Shown here: piece after piece, positions 22,401-32,239 of the stretch | Position numbering within the stretch: the first letter of the stretch is position 1 | Layout of the letters: every line of letters begins with the position of its first letter | From: Rebecca billardiae RCC1528 | Taxonomy: Eukaryota > Haptophyta | DNA: 64,000 nucleotides | Assembly (NCBI GenBank): GCA_965240325.2 | Contig: OZ251225.1 | Location: 1,798,001-1,862,000 of the forward strand | Direction of reading: 5' to 3' | Made by a program: the position numbers and the translations under genes | The notes under the pieces: model-generated | What the model was told of the DNA's origin: nothing | Database searches by the model: none | The model's input: only the letters and a program-made list of their open reading frames with translations

Positions 22401-25400
22401 GGCGGCGACGGTGGTGGGCTCGGCGGTGGCGACGGTGGCGGGCTCGGCGGGGGGCTTGGTGGCGGCGATGGCGGTGGCGACGGCGGTGGGCTTGGCGGCG
22501 GTGATGGCGGCGGGCTCGGCGGTGGTGACGGCGGTGGGCTCGGCGGCGGGCTCGGCGGCGGTGATGGCGGTGGCGACGGCGGCGGGCTCGGCGGCGGTGA
22601 CGGCGGCGGGCTCGGTGGCGGCGACGGCGGTGGGCTCGGAGGTGGTGATGGTGGTGGGCTCGGCGGCGGGCTCGGTGGCGGGCTCGGCGGTGGCGACGGC
22701 GGTGGACTTGGCGGCGGGCTCGGTGGCGGGCTCGGTGGTGGTGATGGTGGTGGGCTCGGCGGCGGGCTGGGCGGTGGCGATGGCGGCGGGCTCGGTGGAG
22801 GGCTTGGCGGAGGACTGGGTGGTGGCGATGGCGGTGGACTTGGCGGCGGGCTCGGTGGCGGGCTCGGCGGCGGTGATGGCGGCGGGCTTGGCGGCGGGCT
22901 TGGCGGTGGGCTCGGCGGCGGGCTCGGCGGTGGTGATGGTGGCGGGCTGGGCGGCGGGCTGGGCGGCGGGCTTGGCGGCGGCGATGGCGGTGGCGATGGT
23001 GGAGGCGATGGCGGTGGGCTTGGCGGCGGTGACGGTGGCGGGCTCGGCGGCGGGCTCGGCGGCGGGCTCGGCGGCGGGCTCGGCGGTGGTGATGGTGGCG
23101 GGCTGGGCGGCGGGCTTGGTGGCGGGCTGGGTGGCGGCGATGGCGGCGGGCTCGGTGGTGGGCTTGGTGGCGGGCTTGGAGGTGGCGATGGCGGTGGGCT
23201 TGGAGGTGGTGACGGCGGCGGACTCGGTGGCGGGCTTGGCGGCGGCGACGGCGGCGGGCTCGGCGGCGGGCTTGGCGGGGGCGATGGTGGCGGGCTCGGC
23301 GGCGGGCTCGGCGGCGGGCTTGGCGGCGGCGATGGCGGTGGCGATGGTGGTGGGCTCGGCGGCGGGCTCGGCGGTGGGCTTGGGGGTGGCGATGGCGGTG
23401 GCGACGGCGGCGGGCTTGGTGGCGGCGAGGGCGGTGGGCTCGGCGGTGGGCTCGGTGGCGGCGACGGCGGTGGGCTCGGCGGTGGTGACGGTGGGGGGCT
23501 CGGCGGTGGTGACGGTGGGGGGCTTGGTGGGGGGCTTGGTGGCGGCGATGGCGGTGGCGACGGCGGTGGGCTTGGCGGCGGGCTTGGCGGTGGCGACGGC
23601 GGCGGGCTCGGTGGCGGGCTTGGCGGTGGCGATGGCGGCGGGCTCGGCGGCGGGCTCGGCGGCGGGCTCGGCGGTGGCGATGGTGGTGGCGACGGCGGCG
23701 GACTCGGTGGCGGCGACGGCGGCGGGCTCGGCGGCGGGCTTGGTGGCGGGCGTGGCGGCGGGCTCGGCGGCGGCGATGGTGGAGGGCTCGGCGGCGGGCT
23801 CGGCGGCGGGCTCGGTGGCGGGCTCGGTGGCGGGCTAGGCGGTGGGCTTGGCGGCGGGCTCGGCGGTGGGCTCGGTGGAGGGCTTGGGGGTGGCGATGGC
23901 GGAGGACTGGGCGGTGGGCTAGGTGGGGGTGGCGACGGCGGTGGGCTTGGCGGCGGGCTTGGCGGGGGCGACGGTGGCGGGCTTGGTGGCGGGGGCGATG
24001 GTGGTGGTGATGGCGGCGGCGATGGAGGAGGGCTCGGTGGCGGTGAGGGGGGCGGGCTCGGCGGTGGTGACGGTGGAGGACTTGGAGGAGGGCTTGGCGG
24101 TGGTGATGGGGGCGGACTTGGTGGTGGCGATGGCGGCGGGCTGGGAGGCGGAGGAGAAGGAGGCGGACTCGGCGGCGGGCTTGGCGGCGGAGAGGGTGGC
24201 GGTGATGGTGGTGGGCTCGGAGGTGGGCTCGGTGGCGGACTGGGCGGCGGTGATGGCGGCGGTGACGGTGGCGGTGACGGTGGCGGCGATGGTGGTGGGC
24301 TCGGTGGCGGTGATGGCGGCGGGCTCGGCGGCGGGCTCGGCGGCGGCGGGCTCGGAGGTGGCGATGGAGGCGGTGACGGTGGTGGGCTCGGCGGTGGGCT
24401 CGGAGGAGGCGACGGCGGCGGGCTTGGTGGCGGACTGGGTGGCGGTGACGGTGGTGGAGACGGTGGCGGAGACGGTGGCGGCGACGGTGGTGGGCTCGGT
24501 GGCGGTGATGGCGGCGGGCTCGGCGGCGGGCTCGGCGGCGGCGGGCTTGGAGGTGGCGATGGAGGCGGTGACGGTGGTGGGCTCGGCGGTGGGCTCGGAG
24601 GAGGCGACGGCGGCGGGCTTGGTGGCGGACTGGGTGGCGGTGACGGTGGCGGAGACGGTGGCGGAGACGGTGGCGGCGACGGTGGTGGGCTCGGTGGCGG
24701 TGATGGCGGCGGGCTCGGCGGCGGGCTCGGCGGCGGCGGGCTCGGAGGTGGCGATGGAGGCGGTGACGGTGGTGGGCTCGGCGGTGGGCTCGGAGGAGGC
24801 GACGGCGGCGGGCTTGGTGGCGGACTGGGTGGCGGTGACGGTGGCGGAGACGGTGGCGGTGACGGTGGCGGCGACGGTGGTGGGCTCGGTGGCGGTGATG
24901 GCGGCGGGCTCGGCGGCGGGCTCGGTGGCGGCGGGCTTGGAGGTGGCGATGGAGGCGGTGACGGTGGTGGGCTCGGCGGTGGGCTCGGAGGAGGCGACGG
25001 CGGCGGGCTTGGTGGCGGACTGGGTGGCGGTGACGGTGGCGGAGACGGTGGTGGAGACGGTGGTGGTGATGGTGGTGGGCTCGGTGGCGGTGATGGCGGC
25101 GGGCTCGGCGGCGGACTCGGAGGTGGCGGGCTCGGAGGTGGTGACGGAGGCGGTGACGGTGGTGGGCTCGGCGGTGGGCTCGGAGGAGGCGACGGCGGCG
25201 GGCTTGGTGGCGGACTGGGTGGCGGTGACGGTGGCGGAGACGGTGGCGGAGACGGTGGCGGCGACGGTGGTGGGCTCGGTGGCGGTGATGGCGGCGGGCT
25301 CGGCGGCGGGCTCGGCGGCGGCGGGCTCGGAGGTGGCGATGGAGGCGGTGACGGTGGTGGGCTCGGCGGTGGGCTCGGAGGAGGCGACGGCGGCGGGCTT

Positions 25401-28400
25401 GGTGGCGGACTGGGTGGCGGTGACGGTGGCGGAGACGGTGGCGGAGACGGTGGCGGCGACGGTGGTGGGCTCGGTGGCGGTGATGGCGGCGGGCTCGGCG
25501 GCGGGCTCGGCGGCGGCGGGCTCGGAGGTGGCGATGGAGGCGGTGACGGTGGTGGGCTCGGCGGTGGGCTCGGAGGAGGCGACGGCGGCGGGCTTGGTGG
25601 CGGACTGGGTGGCGGTGACGGTGGCGGAGACGGTGGCGGAGACGGTGGCGGCGACGGTGGTGGGCTCGGTGGCGGTGATGGCGGCGGGCTCGGCGGCGGG
25701 CTCGGTGGCGGCGGGCTTGGAGGTGGCGATGGAGGCGGTGACGGTGGTGGGCTCGGCGGTGGGCTCGGAGGAGGCGACGGCGGCGGGCTTGGTGGCGGAC
25801 TGGGTGGCGGTGACGGTGGCGGAGACGGTGGTGGAGACGGTGGTGGCGATGGTGGTGGGCTCGGTGGCGGTGATGGCGGCGGGCTCGGCGGCGGACTCGG
25901 AGGTGGCGGGCTCGGAGGTGGTGACGGAGGCGGTGACGGCGGTGGGCTCGGCGGTGGGCTCGGAGGAGGCGACGGCGGCGGGCTTGGTGGCGGGCTGGGT
26001 GGCGGTGACGGTGGCGGAGACGGTGGCGGCGACGGCGGTGGAGACGGTGGTGGGCTCGGCGGCGGCGACGGCGGAGGACTCGGCGGCGGACTCGGAGGCG
26101 GCGGGCTGGGCGGCGGGCTTGGCGGCGGACTCGGTGGTGGAGATGGCGGCGGTGACGGTGGCGGCGAGGGCGGTGGGCTCGGCGGCGGCGAGGGCGGTGG
26201 CGAGGGCGGGGGACTTGGTGGAGGACTCGGCGGCGGGCTAGGCGGTGGCGACGGTGGCGGGCTGGGAGGCGGCGACGGTGGTGGACTTGGGGGTGGCGGC
26301 GATGGCGGTGGGCTTGGCGGTGGGCTTGGTGGTGGAGATGGTGGCGGTGACGGCGGCGGCGACGGTGGCGGTGACGGTGGTGGCGACGGTGGCGGGGAAG
26401 GAGGCGGGCTGGGCGGCGGGCTCGGCGGTGGACTCGGCGGTGGGCTCGGTGGTGGGCTCGGCGGAGGTGACGGAGGCGGGCTTGGAGGTGGTGGGGATGG
26501 TGGCGGACTCGGCGGCGGGCTCGGCGGTGGGCTTGGTGGCGGCGATGGCGGCGGGCTCGGCGGCGGGCTCGGCGGTGGGCTCGGCGGTGGGCTCGGCGGC
26601 GGGCTCGGCGGCGGGCTCGGCGGCGGGCTCGGTGGCGGCGATGGCGGTGGGCTCGGGGGCGGGCTCGGTGGTGGGCTCGGCGGAGGAGGTGAAGGTGGTG
26701 GGCTCGGTGGGGGACTTGGCGGTGGGGATGGTGGCGGCGATGGCGGCGGGCTTGGTGGCGGGCTTGGCGGTGGGCTTGGTGGCGGCGATGGCGGCGGACT
26801 CGGCGGTGGGCTCGGCGGTGGGCTTGGGGGCGGCGAGGGCGGCGGGCTTGGCGGCGGGCTGGGAGGTGGACTTGGCGGTGGCGGCGACGGCGGCGGGCTT
26901 GGCGGCGGTGACGGCGGCGGTGACGGCGGCGGCGATGGCGGCGGACTGGGTGGTGGACTTGGCGGTGGGCTTGGCGGTGGCGATGGCGGTGGGCTCGGCG
27001 GTGGGCTCGGCGGCGGGCTCGGTGGCGGCGATGGCGGTGGGCTGGGTGGCGGGCTTGGAGGTGGGCTTGGCGGTGGCGGCGACGGCGGCGGGCTTGGTGG
27101 TGGGCTTGGCGGCGGTGACGGCGGTGGCGATGGCGGCGGCGACGGCGGCGGGCTGGGTGGTGGGCTGGGTGGTGGGCTGGGTGGTGGGCTTGGCGGTGGG
27201 CTCGGCGGCGGGCTCGGCGGCGGGTTCGGCGGCGGCGATGGCGGCGGGCTCGGTGGCGGGCTTGGCGGAGGCGGTGAAGGTGGCGGGCTCGGCGGTGGGC
27301 TCGGCGGCGGGCTGGGCGGCGGGCTGGGCGGCGGGCTCGGCGGCGGGCTCGGCGGCGGGCTCGGCGGCGGGCTCGGCGGCGGGCTCGGCGGCGGGCTCGG
27401 TGGCGGGCTCGGTGGCGGGCTTGGCGGTGGGCTCGGCGGTGGGCTCGGCGGCGGGCTCGGCGGAGGTGGCGACGGCGGTGGACTGGGCGGTGGGCTCGGT
27501 GGCGGCGAAGGTGGCGGCGATGGCGGCGGGCTCGGCGGCGGGCTCGGCGGCGGGCTCGGCGGCGGGCTCGGCGGTGGCGATGGCGGGGGGCTCGGCGGCG
27601 GGCTTGGCGGGGGCGGCGATGGCGGCGGGCTTGGTGGCGGGCTTGGCGGCGGCGACGGAGGCGGGCTCGGCGGCGGGCTTGGCGGCGGGCTCGGCGGTGG
27701 CGACGGCGGAGGGCTCGGCGGCGGGCTGGGCGGCGGACTCGGAGGTGGACTTGGCGGAGGTGGTGACGGCGGTGGACTGGGCGGCGGGCTGGGGGGCGGG
27801 CTGGGCGGCGGGCTGGGCGGCGGGCTGGGCGGCGGGCTCGGCGGCGGGCTTGGTGGCGGGCTCGGCGGCGGGCTCGGCGGTGGGGATGGCGGCGGGCTCG
27901 GCGGCGGGCTCGGCGGCGGGCTTGGCGGTGGGCTCGGCGGCGGACTTGGCGGGGGCGGTGATGGCGGAGGGCTTGGTGGCGGGCTTGGCGGCGGCGATGG
28001 CGGCGGGCTCGGCGGCGGGCTCGGCGGCGGACTCGGCGGAGGTGACGGCGGAGGGCTTGGTGGAGGGCTTGGCGGTGGGCTTGGCGGTGGGCTCGGCGGA
28101 GGTGGCGACGGCGGTGGACTGGGCGGTGGGCTCGGTGGCGGCGAAGGCGGTGGCGATGGCGGCGGGCTCGGCGGCGGGCTCGGTGGTGGGCTTGGTGGCG
28201 GGCTGGGCGGTGGCGATGGCGGGGGGCTCGGCGGCGGGCTGGGCGGGGGTGGCGATGGCGGCGGGCTTGGCGGCGGGCTTGGCGGTGGTGATGGCGGTGG
28301 GCTCGGCGGCGGGCTTGGTGGCGGGCTCGGCGGAGGCGACGGCGGAGGGCTCGGCGGCGGGCTCGGCGGTGGGCTTGGCGGTGGACTCGGCGGAGGTGGT

Positions 28401-31243
28401 GACGGCGGTGGACTGGGCGGCGGGCTCGGCGGCGGCGAAGGCGGCGGGCTCGGTGGCGGGCTCGGCGGCGGGCTCGGTGGTGGACTTGGCGGCGGGCTCG
28501 GCGGGGGCGATGGCGGGGGGCTCGGCGGCGGGCTTGGCGGCGGCGGCGAAGGTGGCGGGCTTGGCGGCGGGCTTGGCGGCGGCGATGGAGGCGGGCTCGG
28601 CGGCGGGCTTGGTGGCGGGCTCGGCGGGGGGCTTGGTGGCGGGCTCGGCGGTGGCGATGGCGGAGGGCTTGGCGGCGGACTCGGCGGTGGCGGTGACGGC
28701 GGTGGACTGGGCGGCGGGCTCGGCGGCGGCGAAGGTGGCGGCGACGGCGGCGGGCTCGGCGGCGGGCTCGGCGGCGGGCTCGGAGGTGGTGAGGGTGGTG
28801 GGCTTGGTGGCGGGCTCGGCGGTGGGCTCGGCGGTGGGCTTGGCGGTGGGCTCGGCGGCGGGCTGGGAGGAGGACTTGGTGGAGGAGGGGACGGCGGCGG
28901 GCTCGGTGGCGGGCTGGGCGGTGGCGAAGGCGGAGGAGAAGGCGGTGGGCTGGGCGGAGGAGATGGCGGCGGGCTCGGTGGCGGACTTGGCGGCGGTGGG
29001 CTCGGCGGCGGGCTCGGCGGCGGGCTTGGCGGGGGTGATGGCGGTGGAGAAGGGGGCGGAGAAGGCGGCGGCGAAGGCGGCGGGCTTGGGGGCGGAGAAG
29101 GCGGCGGCGGGCTCGGCGGCGGGCTCGGCGGCGGGCTGGGCGGAGGCGACGGAGGAGGGCTAGGCGGCGGGCTCGGCGGCGGGCTCGGCGGTGGTGAGGG
29201 CGGTGGGGAAGGCGGCGGAGAAGGCGGCGGAGAAGGCGGTGGGCTGGGCGGTGGTGAGGGCGGGGGAGGGCTCGGCGGCGGGCTGGGCGGCGGGCTAGGC
29301 GGTGGCGACGGAGGAGGGCTCGGCGGCGGGCTCGGCGGCGGGCTCGGCGGCGGGCTCGGCGGCGGGCTTGGTGGCGGCGGGCTCGGTGGCGGCGAAGGTG
29401 GCGGGCTTGGTGGCGGGCTTGGCGGCGGGCTTGGCGGTGGTGACGGCGGCGGACTCGGTGGTGGCGAAGGCGGTGGGCTGGGCGGCGGGCTGGGCGGCGG
29501 GCTGGGCGGCGGGCTGGGCGGCGGGCTGGGCGGTGGCGGGCTCGGCGGAGGAGATGGTGGCGGGCTCGGCGGTGGCGATGGTGGCGGGCTCGGCGGCGGG
29601 CTTGGCGGCGGGCTCGGTGGCGGAGACGGCGGTGGACTCGGCGGCGGTGGCGATGGCGGCGGACTCGGTGGCGGGCTGGGTGGCGGCGAGGGAGGCGGGC
29701 TCGGCGGTGGCGACGGCGGTGGGCTCGGCGGCGGCGACGGCGGCGGGCTGGGCGGCGGGCTGGGCGGCGGGCTGGGCGGCGGGCTGGGAGGAGGACTTGG
29801 CGGCGGCGGGCTGGGCGGCGGGCTGGGTGGCGGGCTTGGGGGCGGCGAAGGAGGCGGGCTCGGTGGTGGTGATGGCGGCGGGCTCGGCGGAGGCGACGGC
29901 GGCGGGCTGGGCGGCGGGCTCGGCGGCGGGCTCGGCGGCGGGCTCGGTGGCGGGCTCGGTGGCGGCGGGCTTGGTGGTGGGCTCGGCGGCGGGCTCGGTG
30001 GTGGTGAGGGAGGTGGGCTGGGCGGCGGGCTCGGGGGCGGGCTTGGTGGGGGCGAAGGCGGCGGGCTCGGCGGTGGAGACGGTGGAGGGCTCGGTGGTGG
30101 CGAAGGCGGCGGGCTCGGAGGCGGGGGGCTCGGCGGCGGGCTGGGTGGGGGCGACGGAGGCGGGCTCGGCGGTGGGCTCGGAGGCGGGCTCGGCGGTGGG
30201 CTTGGCGGTGGCGACGGCGGCGGGCTCGGCGGTGGCGAAGGTGGCGGGCTCGGTGGCGGGCTTGGCGGCGGCGACGGGGGCGGCGGGCTTGGCGGCGGGC
30301 TCGGCGGCGGGCTCGGTGGTGGTGAGGGAGGTGGGCTGGGCGGCGGGCTGGGCGGCGGGCTCGGCGGCGGGCTCGGCGGTGGGCTCGGCGGCGGCGAGGG
30401 CGGCGGGCTCGGCGGCGGGCTGGGCGGCGGGCTCGGAGGGGGTGGGCTGGGTGGTGGGCTGGGCGGCGGGCTCGGTGGCGGCGATGGCGGCGGGCTGGGT
30501 GGCGGGCTGGGCGGCGGGCTGGGCGGCGGGCTCGGTGGCGGGCTCGGTGGCGGCGGGCTGGGCGGCGGGCTCGGCGGCGGGCTCGGTGGCGGTGAGGGGG
30601 GTGGACTTGGCGGAGGAGACGGGGGTGGGCTTGGCGGGGGCGATGGCGGCGGGCTTGGCGGAGGCGATGGCGGCGGGCTCGGCGGCGGGCTCGGCGGCGG
30701 GCTCGGCGGCGGCGGGCTCGGCGGCGGGCTCGGCGGCGGGCTCGGCGGCGGGCTCGGCGGCGGGCTCGGCGGTGGCGACGGGGGCGGGCTCGGCGGCGGG
30801 CTCGGCGGCGGGCTCGGCGGTGGCGGGCTTGGCGGCGGGCTCGGCGGCGGGCTAGGCGGCGGGCTCGGCGGTGGCGACGGGGGCGGGCTCGGCGGTGGGC
30901 TCGGCGGCGGGCTCGGCGGTGGAGACGGGGGCGGGCTCGGCGGCGGGCTCGGCGGCGGGCTTGGAGGTGGCGGGCTCGGCGGCGGGCTCGGCGGCGGGCT
31001 CGGCGGTGGCGACGGGGGCGGGCTCGGTGGCGGGCTCGGCGGCGGGCTCGGTGGCGGGCTTGGTGGCGGGCTTGGCGGTGGTGTCGGCGGCGGCGGCGAC
31101 GGCGGCGGCGACGGCGGCGGCGACGGCGGCGGGGACGGCGGCGGCGACGGCGGTGGCGATGGTGCCTGGGCCCGAACCCCAGCCGCAGCTGCGAGCACGA
31201 GAAGAGTGCGAAGGAGTACCCGCCCGCCTACAGAGCGGGCCAT
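7469..31243 (-). CDS. Giant Ser-Pro3-repeat, polycystin-1-like membrane protein (possible mastigoneme axial protein)
   Basis: Modelled exons (minus strand): 31243-8610, 8473-7936, 7809-7693 and 7570-7469. Introns of 136, 126 and 122 bp have donors GTGCGT, GTGCGG and GTGAGC and CAG acceptors; phases agree and give 7,796 residues. Start is the ATG preceding a clear signal peptide (LLRTLLVLAAAAGVRAQ); an ATG 41 codons upstream is unlikely. Approximate order: Ser-Pro3 stalk 27-4455; about nine ~95-residue modules (FxGVGVxxGD...W...C...LCYxF) 4456-5410; IPT/TIG-like repeats 5415-5960; REJ/PKD-like 5960-6590; GAIN-like; EGF-like motif (CSGNGQCVEGGCVCDNGW) ~6930; GPS with CAFW and SHLTDF ~6958-7004; helices at ~7045, ~7150 and ~7185; Pro/Ser-rich cytoplasmic loop; two more helices from exons 3-4. 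No PLAT domain seen. Likely surface or ciliary; the role is inferred. An extra C-terminal segment is possible. Confidence 0.8.
21397..22210 (-). repeat. 228-bp higher-order repeat within the Ser-Pro3 tract
   Basis: The variant string GGACTAGGTGGCGGTGACGG (plus strand) occurs at 21541, 21769 and 22177. The first two lie in near-identical 228-bp blocks (19 SerPro3 units); the third is 408 bp on (34 x 12 bp), consistent with a changed copy. It is independent of the 195-bp array. Confidence 0.85.
24297..26051 (-). repeat. Nine tandem 195-bp higher-order repeats within the Ser-Pro3 tract
   Basis: The same third-position pattern (plus-strand anchor GGGCTCGGTGGCGGTGATGG) recurs at 24297, 24492, 24687, 24882, 25077, 25272, 25467, 25662 and 25857, exactly 195 bp apart. 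The unit encodes 65 residues: fifteen SerPro3 blocks and one SerPro4. Shared variants between the copies at 24882/25077 and 25662/25857 show a further 780-bp (4 x 195) period. Confidence 0.95.
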
Positions 31244-32239
31244 CCTGTCGCTCTGCGACCTCAAGGCCTTCCGCGCTCGTGCGCGGGGCAGGTGGCGAGC
31301 GGCTGGTCTGTTATCTCCCGGCTCGGCGCACGGAGGCAACCTCGCGCGTGGCGCTCGCAGGCCCAAGAATAGCTGCGGCCCGCCGACGCGGCTGAAACCG
31401 CGGCGATGCCTACTTTACCGTACGAAAACAGGGGCAACTCATGGCACAAAGGGGCGACCTCAGCGCTGATTGGCCCGCAGGTCACCCACACCATGTCCGT
31501 GAGTTTGGTGGCCTGCAGGATTCTAACCGCGATCACGATACAATCTCCATGGCTTGACCCGCCGCCGCCACCCGGAACGATAACTGACCCGTCCCGGCCG
31601 CCTGCAGCCAATCGAATATGACGAAGGTGAAACAGGGGTGAAAGGTGCTTCCCTCGTCACCCCCAGGCCATACGCCGATAGCAATCACAGCTGTCAGCTT
31701 GTATCATTCTACCCCGCTGTGTACTTATTTATCGGCCTGTGGCAGTTCAAACCGTCGCTCCATTATTCACCTTCTCTCGATCCCGATCGGGGTACGTGCC
31801 TCCGAGCGCGGGGCGGCCGCTTGCTGCAATGGCCGCCTTGATGAGGTGCGGCCATTGGTGCGGCAACGCGCCCCTCACCTGCCTGCGCCGGTCTGTTTTC
31901 ACAGTTTTGTGGCGGATTCCTTTGGTGGCGGTGTCTTTGTGCAGTGTTGGATGGCGTCAATCACGCCTTAACCAAGTGTGCACGTTAAAACGTAGTATTT
32001 AAACTGTAGCACGTTAAATCATAGTAAACTGTAATGGCCGCCGCTGGAGAGCAAGGGCCGTAGCTTGAGTACGGCCCTTGGCTTGAGAGTGAGTGATTAC
32101 TTTATTACGCCGGCCGTGACGTGACGGACGGCCCTTGCGGTCACTTGGCAGTGGGGCCTGATAGTACCCCCATCCCGATACAATCCTCGCCTGCCTGAGC
32201 TGTGTGCGTCTCTTATTCTTAGTAAACTGTACGATCAGG
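31244..32239. promoter_or_regulatory. Divergent intergenic region between the giant gene and the MFS gene
   Basis: About 1 kb with no convincing gene; both flanking genes are transcribed away from it, so both promoters must lie here. It contains a hairpin with 11-bp arms CAAGGGCCGTA/TACGGCCCTTG and a 7-nt loop (32052-32080). A CACGTTAAATCATAGTAAAC word at about 32004 is also present at about 4430. A copy of the dispersed 48-bp repeat ends 7 bp before the MFS start codon. No TATA box is assigned. Confidence 0.6.
32186..32232 (+). repeat. Dispersed ~48-bp repeat, copy a
   Basis: Begins CTCGCCTGCCTGAGCTGTGT and ends CTTAGTAAACTGTAC. Other copies: 35825-35875 (inverted), 36625-36672 (inverted), 42132-42180 (same orientation) and 60440-60554 (inverted, split by 64 bp). 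Here it ends just before the MFS start codon, so it could act in the 5' UTR or core promoter. Confidence 0.85.

Larger units (their letters stand above)
17877..31165 (-). repeat. Ser-Pro3 (12-bp) coding minisatellite, ~13.3 kb
   Basis: On the minus strand the unit is TCN-CCN-CCN-CCN (SerPro3), occasionally lengthened by one Pro codon (15 bp). The run has about 4,430 codons with only rare substitutions (single Thr, Asn, Arg, Ile, Leu, Ala and Gly in place of Ser). The plus strand is correspondingly a (GGN)n run. Synonymous third positions vary widely, so the array is not a fresh slippage product; the peptide appears to be under selection while codons drift. Confidence 0.97.

Noticed and set aside
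31244-31366. 41-codon N-terminal extension of the giant protein
   Set aside because: It would place a basic Arg/Pro-rich stretch before the signal peptide; the ATG at 31243 directly precedes a good signal sequence.
18259-31395. Long plus-strand open frames encoding Ala/Gly/Ser/Val-rich repeats opposite the Ser-Pro3 tract
   Set aside because: They are the antisense reading of (GGN)n. They are broken at many points, start at arbitrary ATGs and lack any domain, whereas the minus-strand frame is continuous, has a signal peptide and leads into folded domains.
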